The translations under genes were made by a program, and so were the position numbers. The notes below the pieces were generated by a model that searched no databases, was not told the DNA's origin, and was given only the letters and a program-made list of their open reading frames with translations. From an uncultured Verrucomicrobiota bacterium (GTDB taxonomy: Bacteria > Verrucomicrobiota > Kiritimatiellia > RFP12 > UBA1067), in the NCBI GenBank assembly GCA_947305825.1, contig CAMZET010000010.1, positions 1 to 14,274 of the forward strand: DNA of 14,274 bases, given 5' to 3'. Shown here piece by piece: positions 10,001-14,274 of this stretch. How positions within the stretch are numbered: position 1 is the first letter of the stretch; every line of letters begins with the position of its first letter.

Positions 10001-12189
10001 ACTGCTACACCGTTCTCGACTATGCCAACGTGTACGGTTCGTGCCTTGCGCAGATTTCCCGCGCCGAGGAAGGCTCCATCGCGGAGAACAATGCGCAGGA
10101 GCAGGCTTTCAACAACCAGTTGATTGCCATCTACGGCACGCCCTACACTGGCGACATCGGACCTGGAGGAACCTACCCGCAAGGTTACGACGGACCCGAC
10201 CTGTACAACTACAACTACATGGACCTCCTCGAATACGGCATGCTCGAAGACATGCAGACGCTCTTCACCAACACGTACAAGCTCGTCGAGGGCAAGGGCT
10301 TCACCGAGTGGAAGTACATGAACAAGAAGGATTGGCTCGGCCAGGATATCGAAGACGAAATCGAGGAGATACCCATCAACTTCATCGTTAGCGAGGGCGG
10401 CATTCGCATGAAGCCGCTGACCATCACCGGCAAGCGCCGCATTGAAGGCTCCATCCAGGCTGCATACCGCAACTACATCGCCGCGTACCTGCGCGTCAAG
10501 GCGGTGGTGGACGACTACAACACCAAGTTCGAGACGCTAGTCGGCGGCAGCGAAATCGCCCAGGGCGCCAGAAATGACGCCTGGAAGGAATTCGGCATCA
10601 CTATGGGCATCGAACTCCTCAAAGGCATCTTGTTCGACACGACCGAAGAAGACAGGGCCATCGACATAGGCCAGCTCTATCTCGACCTGATGATGACCGA
10701 TGAAACGCTGAAGAGCAAGGCGATCCCCGGCATCCAAGGCACGGGAATGTCCGTCACGATCGATCCCAGGGCGATTGTGGACGCGGCGAGCTATCCCGGA
10801 GCGTCGGCGTCGGTCTGGAGCATCGGTCAGTTGATAGCCGCGCAGTATGTTTCGCGCAACGCGAAGACGGATTTCGCCGGCGCAGTCGATCTCGGAAAGA
10901 TGATTTACGACACCGTGGAACAGTACAAGGGAGTATACGCCGATTTGAAGGAGAAGGTCGCGGGGCTGGCGATGGACGTAAATCTCGCGGCGCTCTCGAT
11001 CCAGCCGGCGTTCGCGGAACTTGCGGCCGCCGAGGCCGCCTACCGCGCAGAGGTCGCGCAGGGCGAGCAGCTCCAGGAGCAGCGTGCGCTCTGGAGGCAG
11101 CAGGTTTCAAACAACGCCACCGAGCACCGCTACCTCGACATGTACAACCGCGTGCAGCGCAACACCGCTCTCACGAAGTACTCGACGGCGTTCGATACCG
11201 CGCAGCGCTACGTCTGGGAACTCGCCAAGGTCTATGACTACGAGACGGGCCTTCTCTCCAGCGACCCGCAGGCCGGCAAGCGGTTCCTTGCCGACATAAT
11301 CGCTACGCGCTCGCTCGGCCAACCCGGCGTCTCGGTTTCCTCGGCCACTACCGACGGCGGCCTGTACGACGTCGTGAACCGCATGAAGGCGAACTGGGAA
11401 GTCTTGAAGCCGCGCCTCGGCATCAACAATCCTGACAAGCCCGAGAAGTGGTTCTCGCTCCGCCGCGAACTATTCCGCATCAAGGAGGGCGCGGATGGCG
11501 ACGAGGCCTGGAAGAAGGAACTTGCGAAATACCGCGTGGACAACATTCTCGCGAATCCGGAGTTCATTCGCCACTGCCAGCCGCCGGCGAGCACGAGTTC
11601 CGTCGTCCACCGCGAACCCGGATACATAATTCCGTTCTCCACGTCGATCAACTTTGCCGAGAACTTCTTCGGCAAGTCGCAGCAGTTCGGCGACCAGCAG
11701 TTCTCCAGTTCCGACTACGCGACCAAGATCGACGCCGTCGGCGTGAACCTCGTTGGCTTGGATGAACTAGCTGGCGGTTCGGGTATCGAGCCGAACATCT
11801 ACCTCGTCCCGGTCGGCACCGACTACATGCGTTCGCCCGCCGGCACCGACCGCGCGCTTCTCGGTTGGAACGTGGTAGACCAGGTTCTGCCGCTGCCCTA
11901 TACCGTCGGTTCCGACGAACTCGACGCGCAGGACTGGATATCCACGTTCTCCGGCCTCGACGGCACGAGCGATTCGACGGCGACCATCCGCCGCCACTCG
12001 ACGCTTCGCGCCGGGGACGACTTCAAGTCCACGCGCCTCGTCGGCCGCAGCGCCTGGAACGACCGCTGGATTATCGTAATCCCGGCGGCGTCGATCGACG
12101 CCGACCGCGACAAGGCCATGAAACTGATCGAGGCGGGAGTCAAGGACGTCAAACTCGGCGTGAGGGCTTACGCTCGACAGGGGAACTGA
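4036..12189 (+). CDS. Giant secreted protein of unknown function (2717 aa)
   Basis: A strong Shine-Dalgarno and adjacent stop codon support this start. The first 35 residues are an unusual polar extension encoded by a palindromic repeat. The signal peptide proper is KKWPLFALMLLSAAAFA (36-52), probably cut before APPED. Residues ~55-1150 are beta-rich and include GYNPNEEHA (908-916). Residues ~694-829 resemble a jelly-roll insertion ending FVALDNFEIWYG. Later landmarks are PPSISDRFYV (1185-1194), a Calx-beta-like strand pair closing YVTLIENDN (~1429-1437), and a mostly helical region ~1540-2380. That region contains YPQGHGDAWGHYL (1783-1795), GANPLGLSENAIPFDIDP (1949-1966), a Gly/Pro/Tyr-rich TYPQGYDGPDLYNY (2046-2059) and an Ala/Glu/Gln-rich coiled coil (2327-2356). 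The C-terminal ~190 residues are beta-rich: NFAENFFGK (2539-2547), YLVPVGTDYMRSP (2589-2601), RLVGRSAWNDRW (2667-2678), and a KDVKLGVRAYARQGN end. I recall these motifs from other very large uncharacterised secreted proteins, mainly PVC bacteria; no function is known to me. The helical core followed by a beta C-terminus loosely recalls toxin-complex A proteins, but I see no firm homology. No anchor or second membrane segment is evident. Confidence 0.85.
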   Translation: MKNLWNNGADSPTQSRRAAKVSGGLPLCSSASAHGKKWPLFALMLLSAAAFAAPPEDSELTLGEVELPVYINSGGGSCSAFVQPTVAYPISVVKVPTSPEEEVYAFSAKDQTRKWNLLAWTVGRTLSEQPPDARLGDFCTDLVYNPDDIDWNATIASNKTLVANGQIMFNTSATNAYERMIFSSSGATEVIWVNNVGETEKRTYNIGSSSSARPYRLFATRVDEANSAAFIDLSGKFVKFFGDRKLLESRYGETSRGVTNVVYGLDYDPSKTKMLTVRYTVDESTGAIDCPQGQFVLAYYDTETKDRMVAHIVVEICPPNVTTLNAEVGDCLKPAGGGFGSGQLYAVASAGLKRDDNDPYAPYLEKYTAPEGEELSDPDHGKIFAIAPTDVTTSPSGIAMPWKADIFWQTEDPMKTKWNFEHDWYLISWPENPVRMIVAPNGQDAGCSMLVPTNYMVSANGYKYPGTVSVDYNSLKGELSFNGSNGDQILVKLANADGKGCPSFMPVELTSYENPLAASPWIYEWPVGVEITPRIGLEAGPLARAASGRVDDNLAGYIYEPESRGRNWNPRLYHRPGGYSPVSLDVPSLDDIEADAAGETDDDYEDLKSSIYGVNESGSKIQVWWRANFQTPQMAVPVVYPALVQNYNVTWAATMVQGLLPQIAFSSECGSGDPTLMACTGRSLMLVETNSTASVDLGNLKLSATESASTGFSCYVAPDMAEDGEMAAQGGHLAQWRFGDRSSGEVAVIDARLVKGATNDFSVVVTTTEGGNSQFETFPVTPGEWTDIPAAIPEAARGVGVNATCGATDSSSGDSATFVALDNFEIWYGAATNVVDFLFAFNFADGDLSTLGTNGTVRTATDAYGNVLTCRNCSVAGAGAPEQFSLNIKAEGGVEPEIYYENNPNNVGYNPNEEHAFVENNNGYTVWALRNDLNTADSSQPLVMVMYAENGKGKMQAFTLAKTSIYYPEMANTAIVGNPLLPPAPVGRLAGCKTSIDTAATAFAFDDNAVAYKDRKNGLWARRDGVTFAKYGYPMQSGFYFPSLVEQPAVGTPIAWLACENVAVPTMDDITNIEAAVNWQWTAYWPSEAPTMKIGQVLTKATLGLPEMWNAASMAVCYPNPSAADIESGSSLGLPVVDLIDPTVVQTSETTLPVNSNFPDEWGFVLGSSGTTFLRKGKYYFTGLPPSISDRFYVTVEDGQATMNLIGQYVEKESGGSYLELNVLTDAERAAIKALCTLDATQKAAEVAAWNAAADSLATNEVLPSPRTNFPDGIPSEGRVEMMLAFPTKELYDTWAIRMKNDNSEIIADRFTVEEIALSSLMTPLKVVGGQPVEADGVAFATWHLDKLRTEKVKEGRLEAAKSRYEELGLNTFLGTEWDDVVSNKTSFAVTFVEGHFTWDTKEYPAANTYLPRDHYALLANGFGVGYVTLIENDNPDPTQVSDGLPIQMHVIKVVPELYTDGIAVLSDPMNKLSEKLTLLYRTPLGSAANDFEFQWAYTTPLADGDVPEKGTSYWKDKAQETGLVSVQLGESGANLQDYVNTYYTLRYRPRKGSIAWQVLQAAYGWTDDEQFWSPWVDEQLAEGWLQRVLNSLTPFAQRVEDFYSNPSDMWFTMLEQIGRPYQGDVALNNDNLSEIGLLELYQTVFNRAESLLIAAGGNNIDMSKQLMLAQTRMGEFYTLLGSEAYSDAKNPLISPATDGQQFASGTFSFANQVPSLLDEELALLRGRTAATQFPRMTEAPLYNRLAWNMTRGITEGEPAYVANYGIRARNGILDVNCAAAQYPQGHGDAWGHYLSALTGYYRLLRNQWFNWTAAMGEMLMDQKLMNVDYQDEQKFADAAVKLVQTGTDAMDLTLRKAYKENGGDTDAAYFDSNAEQAFGYGEWATRTGMAAAYNWMTVNALLPTNDAPYQAFTDRGVKKITRATATQIPALASSVRVVERKLNGYEMGANPLGLSENAIPFDIDPDRLAQKESHFEQILERAEKALANCYTVLDYANVYGSCLAQISRAEEGSIAENNAQEQAFNNQLIAIYGTPYTGDIGPGGTYPQGYDGPDLYNYNYMDLLEYGMLEDMQTLFTNTYKLVEGKGFTEWKYMNKKDWLGQDIEDEIEEIPINFIVSEGGIRMKPLTITGKRRIEGSIQAAYRNYIAAYLRVKAVVDDYNTKFETLVGGSEIAQGARNDAWKEFGITMGIELLKGILFDTTEEDRAIDIGQLYLDLMMTDETLKSKAIPGIQGTGMSVTIDPRAIVDAASYPGASASVWSIGQLIAAQYVSRNAKTDFAGAVDLGKMIYDTVEQYKGVYADLKEKVAGLAMDVNLAALSIQPAFAELAAAEAAYRAEVAQGEQLQEQRALWRQQVSNNATEHRYLDMYNRVQRNTALTKYSTAFDTAQRYVWELAKVYDYETGLLSSDPQAGKRFLADIIATRSLGQPGVSVSSATTDGGLYDVVNRMKANWEVLKPRLGINNPDKPEKWFSLRRELFRIKEGADGDEAWKKELAKYRVDNILANPEFIRHCQPPASTSSVVHREPGYIIPFSTSINFAENFFGKSQQFGDQQFSSSDYATKIDAVGVNLVGLDELAGGSGIEPNIYLVPVGTDYMRSPAGTDRALLGWNVVDQVLPLPYTVGSDELDAQDWISTFSGLDGTSDSTATIRRHSTLRAGDDFKSTRLVGRSAWNDRWIIVIPAASIDADRDKAMKLIEAGVKDVKLGVRAYARQGN
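4071..4145 (+). repeat. Degenerate palindromic CGCAGAG-type repeat inside the giant gene's signal-peptide region
   Basis: The left arm (4071-4095) carries CACGCAGAG, CGCAGAG and CGCAAAG units. The right arm (4114-4135, followed by a short A-rich run to 4145) reads CTCTG, CCTCCGCG, TCCGCG, an imperfect inverted copy of the left arm. I recall this type of REP-like palindrome (acgcagagacgcaaag ... ctccgcgtctctgcg) as a dispersed intergenic element in Verrucomicrobiota and some other phyla. Here it lies in frame and encodes residues ~13-37, between the start codon and the hydrophobic signal-peptide core. Confidence 0.7.
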
Positions 12190-12193
12190 AGCC

Positions 12194-12243
12194 GCAGAAA
12201 ATATGTTGTAACCTTCCGCCCTGCCGCGTGTTATACAGCACGG
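12194..12243 (+). promoter_or_regulatory. Promoter-like/dyad intergenic element, copy 1
   Basis: It begins 4 nt after the stop of the giant gene and ends 21 nt before the next ATG. Parts: GCAGAA (12194-12199), TTGTAA (12206-12211), TTCCGCC (12214-12220), GCGTG (12226-12230) and TTATAC (12231-12236). GCAGAA and TTCCGC form an imperfect dyad flanking TTGTAA. CGTG and CACG form a 6-bp hairpin around the TTATAC (12227-12242). TGTAAC, a 14-nt gap and CGTG resemble an ECF-sigma -35/-10 pair. TTGTAA and TTATAC could be a 19-nt-spaced sigma-70-like pair, which is long. Either way it probably drives the 437/168-residue gene pair. A second copy with identical core spacing is at 14080-14128. Confidence 0.5.
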
Positions 12244-12264
12244 ATACACACAAAGAGGCATGAC

Positions 12265-13578
12265 ATGGCTATAGACGTAAATGGATACAATGCAAGTTTC
12301 AGCGCGTTCGTGAAGTTCGCGCAGGACAACATTGCAACGAACAATAAGGCTGTCGCGCGCTTCGGCGAAGGAGGTGCGCAAGGTCTCGAGGCGCGCACAA
12401 TCGTTGCCGCCGACCCGAAGTCCGACAAGGTCGCCAAGTTCAAGCGCTCCGTGGAGCAGCAGAACCTCAACAACGCCGTTCGCACCGAGTTCCGCAACGC
12501 CGTCATCGACATGTTCGGCGGCGAAAGCCGCATCCCCGAAAGCGTCAAGAAGGCGATGCTCCTTGCCGACTACGACAAGGGCAAGCCGCTCACCGCGCGC
12601 CGCATCATGGCCGTCAAAGCCGCCATCGACAACGTGAAGGCGGCGGACGCCAACCCCGTCAACATGACCGCCTCCGTAGCCAAGAAGATGGCTTCTGCGG
12701 CGGCCGACGCCCTGGGCTTCGAACTCAGCCGCGAGCAGATGGATACCGTCCAGGACTGCCTGCAGAGGTTCGGCAACCAGATGACCGGGAAGAACGCGCG
12801 CACCTACGCCAACTTCCTCGTCTCCTGCCTCGTGAACGGCATGCTCTTCGAGGACGTGCCAGAAGGCGTCGCCAACGACATGAAGAACTGGCGCGACTTC
12901 GACTTCGGCGACAAGCGCCTCGAAAAACTCGGCGATAAATTCGTCGAGCGCAACAACAACTACATCAGGCAGAATATGTCCAATCCGAAGTTGTTCCTGC
13001 CTGAGAATCCCGACATCTTCGGGTCGCTCTATGGCGACGCGAATCGCGCCTCATGGAATATCAACGGCACAAAACTCGAAATCGGCAGTTCGGCCGATAA
13101 AGTCGTGGACGAATTCTGCAAGGCCGTCAAGAACCCGAACGCCCGCAAGGCCATTTCTACCCTGCTCAACCAGAGCAGCCTCGCGGACATCCAGTCGCTG
13201 ATGATAAAGGGCGAGGCCCTTGTCGGCGACCCGAATGCGAAGGAAATGCAGACGGAAACCCTTTACACCATTGAGAACGGCGATATGTTCGTCTCGCGCG
13301 ACATGGCTCGCGACGGCTACCAGATTACGGGAGACGCAGAACTGCACTTCGAGCTGCAAGTGTCCGATGACGGAAAGACCGCCACCGTCACCGCCACCAC
13401 GGACAAGAATCTCACCAGCACAGGCGATAAAAATGCTGTTGCAGCGCGCTTCGGCAAGGCCTCGGTCTCGCAGAGAATAACCGTCGACTTGACGAAAGAG
13501 ATGCCGACCGTGACCAACGTCACCTTCGCCCAGTCCTTCACGCCGGACGTCGTGGACAGAGGGAAAAATGCTGAATAG
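12265..13578 (+). CDS. Uncharacterised 437-aa protein, no signal peptide
   Basis: The start ATG is preceded by AGAGG (12254-12258) with 6 nt spacing. There is no signal peptide or membrane segment, so the product is cytoplasmic or exported by a route not visible here. Residues 1-50 are polar with an amphipathic helix (FSAFVKFAQ). Residues 60-200 are mainly helical and include FGGESRIPESVKKAMLLADY (84-103), closely followed by the basic KGKPLTARRIMAVKAAID (105-122). Residues ~325-437 are beta-rich, with FVSRDMARDGYQITGDAELH (342-361) and SQRITVDLTKEMPTVTNVTF (402-421). I recall similar proteins as multi-copy families in Kiritimatiellae-type genomes but know of no function. A type III-like effector role is conceivable from the lack of a signal peptide and the two-part structure, but nothing in the window supports it. 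The 3' end overlaps the next gene by 11 nt, so the two are likely translationally coupled. Confidence 0.85.
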   Translation: MAIDVNGYNASFSAFVKFAQDNIATNNKAVARFGEGGAQGLEARTIVAADPKSDKVAKFKRSVEQQNLNNAVRTEFRNAVIDMFGGESRIPESVKKAMLLADYDKGKPLTARRIMAVKAAIDNVKAADANPVNMTASVAKKMASAAADALGFELSREQMDTVQDCLQRFGNQMTGKNARTYANFLVSCLVNGMLFEDVPEGVANDMKNWRDFDFGDKRLEKLGDKFVERNNNYIRQNMSNPKLFLPENPDIFGSLYGDANRASWNINGTKLEIGSSADKVVDEFCKAVKNPNARKAISTLLNQSSLADIQSLMIKGEALVGDPNAKEMQTETLYTIENGDMFVSRDMARDGYQITGDAELHFELQVSDDGKTATVTATTDKNLTSTGDKNAVAARFGKASVSQRITVDLTKEMPTVTNVTFAQSFTPDVVDRGKNAE

Positions 13579-14074
13579 TCGCAAATGGCTGCGCGAGTCA
13601 GCGAACATGGAATACGGCAAAAGCGCATTTCGTCTTGTGCCGCTCCTTTTCCTGGGGCTTTGCGCGCGGCCTCTTGCAGTCCGCGCGCAGCCCGGCTACA
13701 CGAACCATGCCGGCAACGTGGTGGCAGGGTGGCCGGTCGGGCTGACGACGGAGAGGGTCGTGCTTGCGCAGAGCAAGGCCGACCCGCCCTCGCGCGGCGT
13801 CGAGTATCCGCTTTCGATTTTCCCGGAGTCCGAGCGGCGGCGTATCGCGGCGGACTTCGGCGAGCCGCGCGTCCCGGCAAAGGTGAAGCGCGCCATCGCC
13901 GGCGCCGAGAAGGCCATGGCGCGCTCGCGCAAGCGCGCAGAGATGGGCTATTGCTCGAAGGAGGAATGCGACGCATTCTGCGAGAAGTCCGAAGCCGCGC
14001 TCAAGAACTACCTCGACAGGCAGGTCGAAGCCGGTGTAATCACTCCCGACGAAAGAAAGGCGTTGGGCCGCTGA
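13568..14074 (+). CDS. Small exported protein with SHD1-like beta segment and helical tail (168 aa)
   Basis: It overlaps the upstream gene by 11 nt. The ATG at 13568 has AGAGGG (13558-13563) 4 nt upstream, while the internal ATG at 13607 has no Shine-Dalgarno, so the longer form is preferred. That gives a signal peptide with a long n-region, a core LVPLLFLGLCA, and likely cleavage after AVRA, before QPGY. The mature part starts with a beta segment (NHAGNVVAGWPVGL, RVVL, then VEYPLSIFPESERRRIA) that resembles SHD1-type small barrels: a glycine turn, a VxL strand, then a 'PLS..P..E..RI' finish. A basic, helical tail follows (AKVKRAIAGAEKAMARSRKR, CSKEECDAFCEKSEAALKNYL), ending VEAGVITPDERKALGR. 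Three cysteines lie in the mature region or its edge, two of them in the CSKEECDAFC cluster, but LGLC is not a lipobox. Function unknown; location probably periplasm or surface. The pairing with the preceding gene suggests a shared process. Confidence 0.8.
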   Translation: MLNSRKWLRESANMEYGKSAFRLVPLLFLGLCARPLAVRAQPGYTNHAGNVVAGWPVGLTTERVVLAQSKADPPSRGVEYPLSIFPESERRRIAADFGEPRVPAKVKRAIAGAEKAMARSRKRAEMGYCSKEECDAFCEKSEAALKNYLDRQVEAGVITPDERKALGR

Positions 14075-14076
14075 CC

Positions 14077-14109
14077 GCGGCGGAAATTTGTTTGTAATTT
14101 TCCGTCCGC
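14077..14109 (+). terminator. Hairpin after the 168-aa gene (possible terminator, overlaps element copy 2)
   Basis: GCGGCGGAAATT (14077-14088) can pair with AATTTTCCGTCCGC (14096-14109), giving about 12 bp with two single-base bulges and a 7-nt loop. It lies 3 nt after the stop codon. There is no T-run after it, so it would not be a classical intrinsic terminator. It may instead be a dyad operator within the repeated element. Confidence 0.35.
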
Positions 14110-14128
14110 TTGCGTGTACACCGAACGG
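14080..14128 (+). promoter_or_regulatory. Promoter-like/dyad intergenic element, copy 2
   Basis: It matches the element at 12194-12243: GCGGAA (14080-14085), TTGTAA (14092-14097), TTCCGTCC (14100-14107), GCGTG (14112-14116), then TACAC...ACGG. Over the 37-nt core, 25 positions are identical with no gap, and it starts 5 nt after a stop codon. No + strand gene with a good start follows in the window; the transposase remnant lies immediately downstream. Confidence 0.5.
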
Positions 14129-14274
14129 ACAGGGCAGACGCAACGGCTGCCGCCGGCAAAGAAGGAGGAGAAGTCGACATACCCCCTGTCCGCAATGAAT
14201 ATGTCCCCCGCCTTCAGTCCTTCGGCGAGACTTTCCGACTGCGACATGTCCGACGCCTTGCCCTCGCCGACGAT
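14129..14274 (-). pseudogene. IS4-type DDE transposase fragment (internal part, C-terminus missing)
   Basis: Reading from the right edge on the - strand, the frame gives GEGKASDMSQSESL and then GDIFIADRGYVDFSSFFAGG. The ADRGYVDF block is the signature around the second catalytic aspartate of IS4-family transposases (D codon at 14188-14190). After ~15-20 further residues (CVCPVRS could be the 'FVTR'-like strand) the similarity stops near 14129. Only ~55 nt separate that point from the stop of the 168-aa gene on the opposite strand. The usual ~100-200 residues with the Y-R-E-K catalytic glutamate region are therefore absent. The open frame continues to 14008 only by reading antisense through the neighbouring gene. 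The N-terminal part lies beyond the window, so whether it is intact cannot be told. It is an IS remnant, or an IS cut by rearrangement. Confidence 0.65.

Noticed and set aside
9040..10182. 380-codon open frame on the - strand
   Set aside because: It is antisense to the helical region of the giant gene and shows no domain, signal peptide or supported start.
13607..13609. Internal ATG as start of the 168-aa protein
   Set aside because: It would give a more typical signal peptide, but has no Shine-Dalgarno, whereas ATG 13568 has AGAGGG and the coupling overlap. It is not excluded.
14162..14170. AAGGAGGAG as a ribosome-binding site for a + strand gene
   Set aside because: No start codon lies at a workable distance. 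The purine run is the antisense of serine/phenylalanine codons in the transposase fragment.
1..14274. CRISPR array, tRNA, rRNA or riboswitch
   Set aside because: I saw no regularly spaced direct repeats, no cloverleaf-like segment and no known leader motif. Intergenic gaps are all under 80 nt apart from the right end.

Overview
The window is GC-rich (about 60% by eye) and densely coding. It looks like the chromosome of a Gram-negative PVC-group bacterium. I infer Verrucomicrobiota, most likely a gut or rumen Kiritimatiellae/Lentisphaerae-type organism, from four things: large modular secreted beta-rich proteins, InlB-type (Listeria-Bacteroides) repeats, a giant secreted protein, and two small families that I recall only from such genomes. 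No marker gene is present, so this assignment is an inference.

Layout, all major genes on the + strand. (1) 2-1417: the C-terminal 471 residues of a beta-helix/POMP-type surface protein that runs off the left edge. (2) 1473-4034: an 853-residue secreted protein with a GLUG-like beta region, a jelly-roll-like domain and two InlB-type repeats. Its C-terminal module is recognisably the same as that of the first gene. (3) 4036-12189: a giant 2717-residue secreted protein of unknown function, whose Shine-Dalgarno lies inside the end of gene 2. A degenerate palindromic 'CGCAGAG' repeat is embedded in frame between its start codon and the hydrophobic core of its signal peptide. These three genes form a probable operon for cell-surface or exported proteins.

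(4) 12190-12264: a 75-nt gap holding a promoter-like/dyad element. (5) 12265-13578: a 437-residue protein of unknown function with no signal peptide. It overlaps by 11 nt (6) 13568-14074: a 168-residue small exported protein with an SHD1-like beta segment. (7) 14080-14128: a second copy of the element seen at 12194-12243, with the same internal spacing and at the same distance after a stop codon. It is followed directly by (8) the remnant of an IS4-type DDE transposase on the - strand, which enters from the right edge and lacks its C-terminal catalytic part.

The genes that seem to work together are 1-3 (paralogous modular surface proteins plus a giant exported protein) and 5-6 (an overlapping pair behind its own regulatory element). 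No RNA gene, CRISPR array or complete mobile element was seen. The most interesting points are the giant uncharacterised protein, the C-terminal module shared by unrelated N-terminal repeat regions, the repeat inserted in a signal peptide, and the duplicated intergenic element whose second copy no longer precedes a visible gene.
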